This document shows, one piece after another, positions 27,997 through 36,934 of a stretch of DNA of 64,000 bases. Location: contig NZ_KQ465106.1 in assembly GCF_001308875.1 (NCBI RefSeq), positions 124,001-188,000 of the forward strand. The letters are read 5' to 3'. Under the pieces are notes generated by a model that saw only the letters and a list, made by a program, of their open reading frames with translations, was not told the DNA's origin and did not search any database. The stretch is from Lysinibacillus sp. ZYM-1. Lineage in GTDB: Bacteria > Bacillota > Bacilli > Bacillales_A > Planococcaceae. Made by a program: the position numbers and the translations under genes. Every line of letters begins with the position of its first letter. Position 1 is the stretch's first letter.

Positions 27997-28524
27997 ATGA
28001 ATGAAGAAACGCAAGAATTTATGATTATCGATAAAGATGGGAAGGAACAACGTTGCCATGTGGTCTTTACATTTGATGCAGAGGATAAATCCTATGTGCT
28101 ATTCTCCGTTTTGGATACCAATGGTGAAGAGATTCCAGGAGATCTTTCGGCCATGACTTTCGATTATGACGATAACAATGGTGAGATGACAAATTTACAG
28201 CCTGTCGAAACGGATGCAGAATGGGAAATGATTAATGAGGTGGTGTTGACACTTCTTGATGAATTTGAAGAAGAGCCACAACTTATTACTGTGACAAATG
28301 AAGATGGAACAGATCAAGTTTGTGAGGTTATTCATACTTTTACATCTGAACAATTTGGTAAATCGTATGTGTTATATGTGCCAGCGACAGATGAACCGAT
28401 TGATGAACGTGATATTTTTGCAGCTCAATATCTAGCTGGGAATGACGGTTCTATCGAAGAATTATTACCCATCGAAACAGAAGAAGAATGGGCATATGTT
28501 GAAGATGTATTAAACGAAATGTAA
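27997..28524 (+). CDS. Tandem DUF1292 protein
   Basis: A 175-residue acidic protein with two DUF1292 domains, about residues 5-90 and 95-175. Each runs from an (I/V)xxxDGxxQxC strand (KEQRCHVVFTF; TDQVCEVIHTF) through KSYVL to a closing EWEMINEV / EWAYVEDV helix. It looks like a duplication of the neighbouring single-domain gene followed by internal repeat. ATG after AGGAGGAAATCGA. It has its own terminator and is separated from yrzB by another. Function unknown. Confidence 0.88.
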   Translation: MNEETQEFMIIDKDGKEQRCHVVFTFDAEDKSYVLFSVLDTNGEEIPGDLSAMTFDYDDNNGEMTNLQPVETDAEWEMINEVVLTLLDEFEEEPQLITVTNEDGTDQVCEVIHTFTSEQFGKSYVLYVPATDEPIDERDIFAAQYLAGNDGSIEELLPIETEEEWAYVEDVLNEM

Positions 28525-28562
28525 AAAACTCCGAGTGGTTGTGAGCCACTCGGAGTTTTTTT
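28524..28562 (+). terminator. Terminator of the tandem DUF1292 gene
   Basis: AAAAACTCCGAGTGG and CCACTCGGAGTTTTT form a near-perfect 15-bp stem with a 7-base loop, then a T-run, immediately after the stop codon. The roughly 160 bases that follow before the next promoter hold nothing recognised. Confidence 0.93.
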
Positions 28563-28721
28563 ATGTTTTATTAATAGAAATTTTCTATCAATGGTCAAAA
28601 AGCATTCTATCTGTAAATGGAAATTTTGCGTTTTCGAGTAATATAAGAGGAAATACGAGAAAATATAGGTATTTCTAGTTTTAATTTTCTGAATTTTTTA
28701 ACAAATGAACCAAAAGGGGCA

Positions 28722-28750
28722 TTGACCAAACATAAGCAAATAGATAAGAT
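28722..28750 (+). promoter_or_regulatory. Candidate promoter of the MetQNP operon
   Basis: TTGACC (28722-28727), 17 bp, TAAGAT (28745-28750), about 35 bp before the ribosome binding site. No SAM riboswitch or T-box lies between it and the gene, so control would be by a protein, possibly a sulfur regulator such as CymR. Confidence 0.6.
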
Positions 28751-28798
28751 TTGTTTTAAATTAAACCAAGTAAATTGATTAATTAAGGAGGTAATATA

Positions 28799-29608
28799 AT
28801 GAGATTAGGTTGGAAATTGCTGGTCGGAGCATTGGTAATAGGCTTATTGGCGGGTTGTACAAACAAAGGAGAGGCTGCTAAAGAGGAAATTGAAACATTA
28901 AAAGTAGGAGCTGCTAATGTTCCTCACGCGGAAGTATTGGCGTATTTAGAAAAAGACCTTGAAAAGGATGGCGTGAAACTAGACATTACCATCATAAAAG
29001 ATGCTGTGCAAACGAACCAACAAACGGCAGATGGAGAGTTGGATTTTAATTATTTTCAACATGTTCCATTTTTAGAACAGACGAATAATGAAAGCCAATT
29101 AGATTTAGTCAGTGTAAAAGGAATTCATATTGAACCATTTGGTGTGTATTCTAAAAAAATAAAAAAAATTATTGATTTGCCACAAAATGCAAAGGTTGCT
29201 GTACCAAACGATGTTGTCAATTTCTCTCGAGCGTTACTACTTTTTCAAAATAACGGCTTGATTGAATTAGATAAAGCAAAGAAAAATGATTATACAGTCG
29301 AAGATATTACGAAAAATGAGAAGAATATTCAATTTATCGGAGTTGATTCTCCTTTACTTGTTCGTTCATTAGATGATGTAGACGCATCAGCTATTAATAC
29401 AAATTATGCTTTAGAAGGGGGCTATAATCCTATGAAGGATGCACTGATTATAGAAGGTTCTGATTCACCCTACGTCAACATAATAGCATCGACTAAGGAA
29501 AAAAAGGATGATCCCGCAATACAGATAGTCGTTAAGTGGTTAACAAGTGAAAAGGCACGTTCTTTCTTTGAAGATCAATATAAAGGTGCTGTTGTTCCCG
29601 CATTTTAA
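28799..29608 (+). CDS. metQ: MetQ/NlpA-family substrate-binding lipoprotein (first copy)
   Basis: A 269-residue lipoprotein: signal peptide MRLGWKLLVGALVIGLLAGC with lipobox LLAGC, Cys20 being the acylated residue. The NlpA fold shows LKVGAANVPHAEVLAYLEKD, DFNYFQHVPFLEQ, GVYSKKIKKI and an AVPNDVVNFSRALLL segment. It delivers methionine or a related sulfur compound to the MetNP transporter encoded downstream. ATG after AAGGAGGT. Confidence 0.92.
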   Translation: MRLGWKLLVGALVIGLLAGCTNKGEAAKEEIETLKVGAANVPHAEVLAYLEKDLEKDGVKLDITIIKDAVQTNQQTADGELDFNYFQHVPFLEQTNNESQLDLVSVKGIHIEPFGVYSKKIKKIIDLPQNAKVAVPNDVVNFSRALLLFQNNGLIELDKAKKNDYTVEDITKNEKNIQFIGVDSPLLVRSLDDVDASAINTNYALEGGYNPMKDALIIEGSDSPYVNIIASTKEKKDDPAIQIVVKWLTSEKARSFFEDQYKGAVVPAF

Positions 29609-29648
29609 AGCTTTGCCATCAACATAAATGCTAAGGAGGTAATTGTGC

Positions 29649-30728
29649 ATGATTGAGTTTATTGAAACAACAAAAGAATTCCAGGTCGGTACTTCGACTG
29701 TAACCGCCTTAAATCATATCAATTTAACGATTCAAAAAGGGGATATTTTTGGTGTTATCGGTTTTAGTGGTGCTGGTAAGAGCACTTTGATTCGGACAGT
29801 AAATTTACTGGAGGAGCCTTCGTCGGGGCAAGTAATTGTAAATGGTAAAGAACTAACCACGCTCACGAAAAGCCAGTTTCGCGAGGAGAAGAAAAATATC
29901 GGCATGATTTTTCAACACTTTAATCTTCTTCATTCTAAAAATGTCTTTGAAAATGTAGCAATGCCTTTAATTATTAGTGGCGTAAAAAAAACAAATTTGA
30001 GGGATCAAGTAAATGAAGTTTTAGCATTTGTTGGTTTAACGGACAAAGCCAATCGCTATATTGACGAGTTATCAGGGGGGCAAAAACAAAGAGTTGGCAT
30101 TGCTCGAGCGTTGGTAACAAAACCAACTATCCTTTTATGTGATGAAGCAACTTCGGCTCTCGACCCCCAAACAACCAAATCGATTTTAACTTTACTTAAG
30201 AAAATCAATAGAGAGTATGGTATAACGATTTTGCTGATTACTCATGAAATGGAGGTTATTCGAGATATTTGTAATCGAGTAGCTGTCATGGAAAATGGAA
30301 GAATTATAGAAACAGGTAATGTACTTGAAATTTTCTCAACTCCAAGAGAGGAAACAACCAAAAGTTTTGTCCAATCGGTTGTTCGAGATGAAATACCCCC
30401 TTCTGTTTATGAGCAATTAAAAAGTATGAATGACACTAAAAAAATTTATAGTTTAAAATTCATCGGTGTAGACGTTGGACAGCCAATTGTCTCACAAGTA
30501 GCGAAAAAATTTGCTGTAGATGTCAATGTTTTATTTGGCAATATCACGGAGTTACAAGGAATTCCATTCGGCCATTTAATTGTGGAGCTTGTTGGCTCTG
30601 ATAAAGACATCCAAAAAGCATTTCTATTTATCCAGGCTAAAAATATTCAAATAGAGGAGGTTGTTGCACGTGAAAGTGAGCACACAAATCATTATCGACG
30701 CGGTTCTAGATACGCTGTACATGGTTAG
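29649..30728 (+). CDS. metN: Methionine-type ABC transporter ATP-binding protein
   Basis: A 359-residue ABC ATPase. Walker A is GFSGAGKST near 38-46, signature LSGGQKQR near 140-147, Walker B LLCDEAT, and the H-loop ITHEMEV. A C-terminal NIL/ACT-like domain from about residue 265 senses substrate in MetN proteins and supports the methionine-family assignment. ATG at 29649, 8 nt after AAGGAGGT. The end overlaps the start of the permease gene by 59 nt. Confidence 0.94.
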   Translation: MIEFIETTKEFQVGTSTVTALNHINLTIQKGDIFGVIGFSGAGKSTLIRTVNLLEEPSSGQVIVNGKELTTLTKSQFREEKKNIGMIFQHFNLLHSKNVFENVAMPLIISGVKKTNLRDQVNEVLAFVGLTDKANRYIDELSGGQKQRVGIARALVTKPTILLCDEATSALDPQTTKSILTLLKKINREYGITILLITHEMEVIRDICNRVAVMENGRIIETGNVLEIFSTPREETTKSFVQSVVRDEIPPSVYEQLKSMNDTKKIYSLKFIGVDVGQPIVSQVAKKFAVDVNVLFGNITELQGIPFGHLIVELVGSDKDIQKAFLFIQAKNIQIEEVVARESEHTNHYRRGSRYAVHG

Positions 30729-31323
30729 CATTTCTTTGTTTTTTGGTGCGATTTTAGGCTTTATTTTAGGGGTAATCCTAGTTGTGACGAGAAAAGGGCA
30801 TATTCTTGAAAATAAATTAATCTTCGCCATTGTTAATCCAATCGTAAATACATTACGTTCCATTCCATTCATTATTTTACTTGTCGCAATTATTCCATTT
30901 ACAAGATTACTCGTTGGTACTGCTATTGGTACGACCGCTGCCATTGTGCCGTTAGTCTTGCATATTGGACCATATATTTCAAGATTAATAGAAAATTCAT
31001 TATTAGAGGTGGATGGGGGCATTATTGAAGCCGCCAAAGCAATGGGAGCCTCTCCATTTCAAATAATTCAAAAGTTTTTGTTGCCTGAAGCTTTTCCATC
31101 CTTAATATTAAGTGTCACGACTGCAACGATAGGGCTTATTGGTGCGACAGCCATGGCAGGAGCTGTTGGAGGCGGTGGTTTAGGGGATGTTGCCATTACT
31201 TATGGCTATCAACGTTTTGATAATACGACAATTATGGTAACAGTTGTCATTTTAGTTGTCCTTGTACAGGTTATTCAAAGCATTGGCAACAGTTTTGAAC
31301 GAAAAATACGTAGGGTGTCTTAG
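30670..31323 (+). CDS. metP: Methionine-type ABC transporter permease
   Basis: A 217-residue membrane permease of the MetI/MetP family with about five spans and the EAA loop EAAKAMGASPFQIIQKFLLPEA near 118-139 (read in two halves). The best start is GTG 30670, 9 nt after GAGGAGG; a TTG at 30661 directly abuts that site. The reading frame begins inside metN, so translation is probably coupled. Forms the channel used by both MetQ-like lipoproteins of this operon. Confidence 0.93.
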   Translation: MKVSTQIIIDAVLDTLYMVSISLFFGAILGFILGVILVVTRKGHILENKLIFAIVNPIVNTLRSIPFIILLVAIIPFTRLLVGTAIGTTAAIVPLVLHIGPYISRLIENSLLEVDGGIIEAAKAMGASPFQIIQKFLLPEAFPSLILSVTTATIGLIGATAMAGAVGGGGLGDVAITYGYQRFDNTTIMVTVVILVVLVQVIQSIGNSFERKIRRVS

Positions 31324-31337
31324 GGGAGAGTGTGAAC

Positions 31338-32171
31338 ATGAAAAAACTGACATATTTAATAGGGATTTTTGCATTGCTACTTTTACTAGTGGCATGTGCA
31401 GAGGCAGAAGAAGATACTGTGAAGGTTGGTATCCGTGGTTCTGAATTGAAAACATGGGAGTATATTAAGGATCAGGCTAGCAAAGAAGATATTAACCTCG
31501 AATTAGTAACATTTTCCGCACAATACGATCCAAATCAAGCATTGGTGGAGGGAGAAGTAGATATTAATGCTTTTCAACATGTAGCCTATTTGAATTTATT
31601 TAATACGAATAATAACTCAGATTTACAGGCAATTGGCACAACGATAATGGCGCCAATTGGCTTATATTCAAACAAATATAAGTCACTAGATGATATAAAA
31701 GAAGGCACAAAAATCGCTGTACCAAATGATCCCTCCAACTGGGGTAGAGCTTTATTACTGCTTCAAGAGCATGGTTTACTAACAGTAACAGACAATTTTG
31801 ATGGTAACGGTGGAGAAGATCGTATTAAAGAAAATCCGAAAAACATAACAATTTTGCCTGTTGATGGTGCAACTACGCCACGTGTGATGGAGGATGTTGA
31901 TTTTGCCGTTATTAATAATGGTGTTGCTGTAGAAGCAGGGCTTTTATTGAAAGATGCCATCATTCACGAAAGTAAAACAGCTAAGCCATTTATTAATGTA
32001 ATCGTGGCAAAGGCAGAAGACAAACATAATGACACGTTGAAGAAAATAGTGGAAATTTATCAACGTGATGAAACAGGCAATTTTATTAAAGAAGTATCAA
32101 ATGGTAACTATATTCCAGTGGGAATGCCATTAGATGAATTAGCAACATGGAAGGATTTCTATTCATATTAG
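31338..32171 (+). CDS. MetQ/NlpA-family substrate-binding lipoprotein (second copy)
   Basis: A 277-residue lipoprotein with signal peptide ending LLLLVAC (Cys at about 19). Same family as the first copy, with DTVKVGIRGSELKTWEYIK, DINAFQHVAYLN, GLYSNKYKS and AVPNDPSNWGRALLLL, but clearly divergent in sequence, so the two may bind different ligands. The ATG at 31338 follows GGGGAGAG, closely behind the permease stop. Two binding proteins around one ATPase and permease is unusual for this family. Confidence 0.92.
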   Translation: MKKLTYLIGIFALLLLLVACAEAEEDTVKVGIRGSELKTWEYIKDQASKEDINLELVTFSAQYDPNQALVEGEVDINAFQHVAYLNLFNTNNNSDLQAIGTTIMAPIGLYSNKYKSLDDIKEGTKIAVPNDPSNWGRALLLLQEHGLLTVTDNFDGNGGEDRIKENPKNITILPVDGATTPRVMEDVDFAVINNGVAVEAGLLLKDAIIHESKTAKPFINVIVAKAEDKHNDTLKKIVEIYQRDETGNFIKEVSNGNYIPVGMPLDELATWKDFYSY

Positions 32172-32185
32172 GAAGGGTGATACCA

Positions 32186-33532
32186 TTGACTAAGAAAAAA
32201 GAAATAAAGCTAGCCTTATATTTAATTGGAGCAGGTATGCATGTTGCTGCATGGAGGCATCCATCTGCCCAAGCGAATGCAAGCATCGATATTCAAGCAT
32301 TACAAAAAGTAGCTCAGATTGCGGAAAAAGGAAAGTTTGATATAGCTTTTGTGGCCGACAGCTTAGCCATTAATCATGAGTCACATCCACATATTTTGAA
32401 TCGCTTTGATCCATTAATTCAAATTACCGCTTTAGCAGCAGCAACAACTAAAATTGGACTTGGAGCGACGGCTTCTACCACATACAGTGAGCCATATGTG
32501 TTAGCAAGACAGTTAATGTCCATCGATCATATAAGCAATGGGAGAGTTGCTTGGAACTTAGTAACCACAGCAGATGCCACAGGAGAAACAGCATTAAATT
32601 TTAGTCGTGATAAGCATTGGGAGCATGACCATCGCTATGAACGGGCAGAGGAGTTTATTGATGTTGTTCAGTCATTATGGGACTCTTGGGAAGATAACGC
32701 TTTTCTCTATGACCGAGATAACAATATATTTTATGATCGTCATAAAGTACACGAAACATCATTTAAGGGACGTTATTTATCTGTTAAGGGTCCATTAAAT
32801 ATTGCTCGTTCTGTACAGGGTCAGCCTGTTATTGTGGAGGCTGGTGCATCTAAACCAGGCCAACAATTAGCGGCACGTACGGCGGAAGTTGTATTTGTCC
32901 ATTGGGATGACATTGAAAAATCCAAAGAACATTATCGTCAACTAAAGGCACAGCTTGCCACATTTGGACGTAAAGAGGAGGAGCTTCTTGTTTTACAGGG
33001 AATTTCCCCGATAGTGGGCGATACAGAGGAGGAGGCAATTCGTAAATTTAATGAATTACAGTCGTTGATTGATCCATATGAGAGCTTAAAATTTGTTTCT
33101 GGGTACATGGGAAATGTCGACTTTTCAAAGTACTCACTCGATACACCTGCTAGCGAAGTGGAATTTCCAGAAGTGAATAGTATTCAAAGTCATTTTTATG
33201 AACATTTAGAGATTATTAAAAAGGAAAATTTAAAAGTTGGCGATTTATATGCGCGCCTATTTGGACCTGCAAAATGTGATGCCTTTGTTGGTACACCGAT
33301 ACAAATTGCAGATGAGATGGAGCGTTGGCTTCTAGAGCAAGCAGCAGATGGCTTTATGCTACAGTTTCCGTTATTACCACGTGATTTAGAGGATTTTGTT
33401 GATAAGGTTGTACCGATTTTGCAAGAGAGAGGCATTTATCGTAAAGAGTATACAGGCGCAACGTTAAGAGAGCATTTAGGATTGAAAGTGCCGCTGAATC
33501 GTTTTACTAAAAGTAAGGTGTCACAGGGATGA
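32186..33532 (+). CDS. LLM-class FMNH2-dependent monooxygenase (NtaA/SnaA/DszA family)
   Basis: A 448-residue bacterial-luciferase-like monooxygenase of the NtaA/SnaA/SoxA(DszA) branch. Family features are the start LALYLIGAGMHVAAWRHP, FDIAFVADSLA, RVAWNLVTTADATGETALNF, the EARYE-like segment HRYERAEEFIDVVQSLWDSW, the insert HKVHETSFKGRYLSVKGPLN and GQPVIVEAGAS. TTG start after GGAAGGGTGAT. It needs FMNH2 from a reductase not encoded here. With the MetQNP genes it probably attacks an imported organosulfur compound; substrate unknown. Confidence 0.9.
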   Translation: MTKKKEIKLALYLIGAGMHVAAWRHPSAQANASIDIQALQKVAQIAEKGKFDIAFVADSLAINHESHPHILNRFDPLIQITALAAATTKIGLGATASTTYSEPYVLARQLMSIDHISNGRVAWNLVTTADATGETALNFSRDKHWEHDHRYERAEEFIDVVQSLWDSWEDNAFLYDRDNNIFYDRHKVHETSFKGRYLSVKGPLNIARSVQGQPVIVEAGASKPGQQLAARTAEVVFVHWDDIEKSKEHYRQLKAQLATFGRKEEELLVLQGISPIVGDTEEEAIRKFNELQSLIDPYESLKFVSGYMGNVDFSKYSLDTPASEVEFPEVNSIQSHFYEHLEIIKKENLKVGDLYARLFGPAKCDAFVGTPIQIADEMERWLLEQAADGFMLQFPLLPRDLEDFVDKVVPILQERGIYRKEYTGATLREHLGLKVPLNRFTKSKVSQG

Positions 33533-34716
33533 ATGATATTTTTATACGTAATGAACGAGAGCAACGGCTTGTTCTATATGCTCAGAATTTAGCGACACAA
33601 ATTGAGAGAACAGCAAATCGATATGATGAGAGTGGAGAATTTCCATTTGAACATTTTAAGATTTTAGAAGATGCAGGTTATTTTAGATTAACTGTACCCC
33701 AAAAATATGGGGGAGAAGAAATTTCTCTATACGAAATGTTATTAGTCCAGGAACAGTTAGCGAGAGGTGATGCTTCTACTGCATTGGCTGTTGGTTGGCA
33801 TTTATTAACATTTTTGAATGTTCGTGAGGCGAAAGCATGGCCAGAGACTATATTTGCAGATTTATGCCGGAAAGCAGTTGAAGAAGGCTCACTTTTGAAT
33901 ATAATTAACAGTGAACGTGGAAAAGGAAATATTTCTCGTGGGAGTTTACCTGGCACAATCGCTAAAAAGGTGCCTGGGGGATATCTCATTACTGGTGAGA
34001 AAGCATTTGCTTCCTTAGCGCCGATTTTAAGCCAATTCACCATTGTTGCTTATGTGGAAGAAGAAAATCTAACAGCAGAGTTTTTAATTACTAAAAATGA
34101 ACAGGTGGAAATTGTTGAAACATGGGATGCGATGGGTATGAGGGCGACAGGCAGTCATGATATTATTTTTCATGATACGTTTGTACCAGAAGATGCATTG
34201 CTTTACCGACATCGTCCAAATGAAGTCAATCGTTTTTTAGCGGATGGCCGAGTCTATTCGTTAGAGATTCCAGCCGTGTACTTAGGGGTGGCAGGTGCAG
34301 CAAGAGACTATGCAATTGAATTTGCTAAAAATACGTATTCTCACAGCTTAGAAAATACTATTGCTCATGCCAGTCATGTTCAGCAAAAAATAGGTGAAAT
34401 AGAAATTCTTTATCAAACTGCACGAAGAACATTGTATAGTATTGCAGCCCAGGTTGAACAAAATCCCGCTCTTAAGGAGCAACTATCTCAATCTGTTAGT
34501 ATTGCAAAGTATGTTATTTGTAATAACGCTATCGATATTGTAACAAAAGTTATGCAGGTTGTAGGAGGACGAAGTTTATCTAAAGAAAACAAAATCCAGC
34601 GCCTATTTAGAGATGTTCAATGTAGCCGCTTTAACCCTCCAGCCGATGACGTGGTTATCACTCAACTTGCAACGGCATTACTTGCCGATAAGAAACAAGA
34701 AACTTTTCAATTATAG
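33529..34716 (+). CDS. Acyl-CoA dehydrogenase-like flavoprotein (SfnB/DszC-type)
   Basis: A 395-residue acyl-CoA-dehydrogenase-fold protein. Its N-terminal helical domain has LTVPQKYGGEEISLYEMLLVQEQLA split by family residues, the middle beta domain GGYLITGEKAFASLAP and WDAMGMRATGSHDI, and the C-terminal helices QVVGGRSLSKENKIQRLFRDVQ. Relatives of this kind (SfnB, DszC) act as flavin monooxygenases or dehydrogenases in organosulfur use. The ATG overlaps the upstream stop as GGATGA, so expression is coupled. It lacks any acyl-CoA context. Confidence 0.88.
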   Translation: MNDIFIRNEREQRLVLYAQNLATQIERTANRYDESGEFPFEHFKILEDAGYFRLTVPQKYGGEEISLYEMLLVQEQLARGDASTALAVGWHLLTFLNVREAKAWPETIFADLCRKAVEEGSLLNIINSERGKGNISRGSLPGTIAKKVPGGYLITGEKAFASLAPILSQFTIVAYVEEENLTAEFLITKNEQVEIVETWDAMGMRATGSHDIIFHDTFVPEDALLYRHRPNEVNRFLADGRVYSLEIPAVYLGVAGAARDYAIEFAKNTYSHSLENTIAHASHVQQKIGEIEILYQTARRTLYSIAAQVEQNPALKEQLSQSVSIAKYVICNNAIDIVTKVMQVVGGRSLSKENKIQRLFRDVQCSRFNPPADDVVITQLATALLADKKQETFQL

Positions 34717-34761
34717 TATATATAATGAAGATTCTGAACCGTAAATGATTTATAGTGAGAT

Positions 34762-34795
34762 AATCTGCCAGCAAAAATAGCTGGCAGATTTTTTT
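34762..34795 (+). terminator. Terminator of the organosulfur operon
   Basis: AATCTGCCAGC and GCTGGCAGATT form a perfect 11-bp stem with a 7-base loop, followed by TTTTT. Confidence 0.93.
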
Positions 34796-34885
34796 ACATA
34801 TGCAATTTCTCCTGAATTGTCGATTTCTGTTTGTCGTGATAGTTGATTTCTAGTATGATATTGGATAGTGATAGGGGGGAAACCC

Positions 34886-36013
34886 GTGAAAAACGGTACT
34901 AAAAAACAAGAAATGTTTTCAAAAATGCAGGAAAAAAAATCAGAGGTAAAAATCGTGAGAAAAATCGTTGCAATTGTGGCAATTGTTTTTGTCCTCGTTA
35001 TAGGGATTGTCGGTTTATTTGGGTACAATTATGTAAAGGGTGCCTTAAAACCACTGGATCCTAATGCGACAAAAGCAATTGCAGTAGAGGTACCAATCGG
35101 TTCTAGCTTGAGTTCTATTTCAACACTATTAGAGAAGAAAGGCGTTATTAAAGATGCGCGTGTTTTTAAATACTACGCAAAATTTAAAAACGAATCTCAA
35201 TTCCAAGCAGGGAATTACGATTTAACGAAAGCGATGACATTTGATGAACTCATCGAAAGCTTAAAAACAGGGAAGGTGTACCGAAAACCTGTCTTTACGA
35301 TGACGATTCCAGAAGGCTTAACACTTGAGCAAATTGGGAAAATTATTGAAAAGAAAACACCATATTCTCAAAAAGAATTTATGAATTTAGTAACAAGTGA
35401 CACATTTGTTCAGCAAATGATGGCAAACTATCCTGAGCTAGTAACAGATGCGGTGTTAGCAGAAAATATTCGCTATGACTTAGAAGGCTATTTATATCCA
35501 GCTACTTACTCTTACTATGAAGAAAAGCCATCTCTAGAAGCGATTGTAGAAGAGATGATAACAGCCATGAACAATGTGGTGAAAAATTATAATGATGTTT
35601 TAACGGAAAAACAAATGTCCGTTCATCAACTGTTAACATTTGCTTCATTACTAGAAGAAGAAGCTACGGCTCAAACAGATCGAGAGACAATAGCAAGTGT
35701 CTTCTATAATCGTATCAATGAAGGTATGCCATTACAAACAGACCCAACTGTTTTATATGCACTTGGTGATCATAAAGATCGTGTACTGTTTGAAGACTTA
35801 GAAGTGGATAATGCCTATAATACTTACAAAAATAAAGGCTTACCACCTGGCCCAATTGCAGGTGCAGGAAAGACTTCTATTGAGGCGACATTGAACCCAA
35901 GTCAAACAGATTATTTCTATTTCTTAGCAGATAAAGAGGGTGTCAACCACTTCTCGAAAACATATGATGAACATTTAGAGAAAATAGCAAAATATTTAAA
36001 AAAAGATGAGTAA
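34886..36013 (+). CDS. mltG: Endolytic murein transglycosylase
   Basis: A 375-residue MltG (YceG/YrrL) membrane protein that cuts nascent glycan strands and sets peptidoglycan chain ends. A short charged cytosolic start precedes one span (VRKIVAIVAIVFVLVIGIV) near residues 23-41. The extracellular part has a LysM-like subdomain and the catalytic core ASLLEEEATAQTDRETIASVFYNR (read in halves), LQTDPTVLYALG and NTYKNKGLPPGPI. GTG at 34886, 7 nt after AGGGGGG. Confidence 0.94.
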   Translation: MKNGTKKQEMFSKMQEKKSEVKIVRKIVAIVAIVFVLVIGIVGLFGYNYVKGALKPLDPNATKAIAVEVPIGSSLSSISTLLEKKGVIKDARVFKYYAKFKNESQFQAGNYDLTKAMTFDELIESLKTGKVYRKPVFTMTIPEGLTLEQIGKIIEKKTPYSQKEFMNLVTSDTFVQQMMANYPELVTDAVLAENIRYDLEGYLYPATYSYYEEKPSLEAIVEEMITAMNNVVKNYNDVLTEKQMSVHQLLTFASLLEEEATAQTDRETIASVFYNRINEGMPLQTDPTVLYALGDHKDRVLFEDLEVDNAYNTYKNKGLPPGPIAGAGKTSIEATLNPSQTDYFYFLADKEGVNHFSKTYDEHLEKIAKYLKKDE

Positions 36014-36052
36014 GCGTATGTGAAGATCAAAATGCATATAGCAAACATATGG

Positions 36053-36088
36053 ATAGAAGGAAAGAAAAATAGCTTTCCTTCTATTTTC
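36053..36088 (+). terminator. Terminator of mltG
   Basis: ATAGAAGGAAAG and CTTTCCTTCTAT form a perfect 12-bp stem with an 8-base loop, then TTTT. Confidence 0.88.
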
Positions 36089-36148
36089 ATGCTATTATAA
36101 AGTGTGATTTTTGATCTATCCGTTTATTCGGGACAAATATGCGTGGTG

Positions 36149-36190
36149 GCAATTGTTTAAGCATGTCAAAAACAATTGCTCATTTTTGTA
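36149..36190 (+). terminator. Second hairpin in the mltG-trmR gap
   Basis: GCAATTGTTT (36149-36158) and AAACAATTGC (36170-36179) form a 10-bp stem followed by TCATTTTT. A third small stem, ACCAA/TTGGT with TCTTTTTC, lies at about 36198-36226. Three successive stem-T-run structures in 280 bases is more than one gene end needs. Confidence 0.6.
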
Positions 36191-36296
36191 TGGCAAAGTA
36201 CCAAGACATCACGTTTGGTCTTTTTCTTTTTGTTGATAAATGATGAAGTACGGACAACGGCTACATGCACGTTGCCTTTTAATTGAGGGTGGAACA

Positions 36297-36929
36297 ATGG
36301 AATTATCAGATGCATATATACAATCATTTATACAGCCACGTAATGAATTGCTTTTAGAAATGGAAGCATATGCGGAGGAGAATCATGTACCGATTATGCA
36401 ACTATCAGGTATTGATGCATTGAATCAATTGCTACGTATTCAAAATCCGTCAAAAATTTTAGAAATTGGCACGGCAATTGGGTATTCTGCTATCAGAATG
36501 GCAGAAGCTTTGCCGAATGTCCATATCGTGACGATTGAACGTGATATAGAGCGTGTGACAAAAGCTAAATCCTATATTGAACGTTCAACCATATCTAATC
36601 GAATTACGGTCATTGAAGGCGACGCTTTAGAGATAGACGATGAGGCAATTCACACAGTGTTCGATGCAGTTTTTATCGATGCCGCAAAAGGACAATATCA
36701 GCGCTTTTTTGAAAAGTACGCTCCCCTCGTGAAATCAGGTGGAGTCTTGTATATCGACAATATGTACATGCATGGCTTGTCTGATTTAGAATTGAAGGAT
36801 GTCCCACGTCGTAAGCGTACAATGATTCGCAATTTAAAAAACTTCACAGAATGGATAATGCAGCACCCTGATTATACAAGTGCTTTTTTACCAGTCGGTG
36901 ACGGTTTATTACTATGTTTGAAGAGGTGA
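36297..36929 (+). CDS. trmR: tRNA 5-hydroxyuridine methyltransferase
   Basis: A 210-residue class I SAM O-methyltransferase equal to B. subtilis YrrM (TrmR), which makes 5-methoxyuridine at wobble position 34 from 5-hydroxyuridine. SAM motif ILEIGTAIGYSAIRM near 54-68, metal/SAM segment VFIDAAKGQYQRFFEKY, and YIDNMYMHG. ATG at 36297 after GAGGGTGGAAC. Its end overlaps the ribosome binding site of trhP1, and the two hydroxylation genes that make its substrate come next. Confidence 0.92.
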   Translation: MELSDAYIQSFIQPRNELLLEMEAYAEENHVPIMQLSGIDALNQLLRIQNPSKILEIGTAIGYSAIRMAEALPNVHIVTIERDIERVTKAKSYIERSTISNRITVIEGDALEIDDEAIHTVFDAVFIDAAKGQYQRFFEKYAPLVKSGGVLYIDNMYMHGLSDLELKDVPRRKRTMIRNLKNFTEWIMQHPDYTSAFLPVGDGLLLCLKR

Positions 36930-36934
36930 CTACT

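Noticed and set aside
28562-28798. SAM riboswitch before metQ
   Set aside because: I looked for the S-box core elements and found none; only a promoter-like pair is visible.
30624-31037. 137-codon minus-strand frame over metP
   Set aside because: Shadow of the permease coding sequence; the plus-strand protein is a clear MetP family member.
33678-34043. 121-codon minus-strand frame in the acyl-CoA-dehydrogenase-like gene
   Set aside because: Shadow of a recognised flavoprotein gene.
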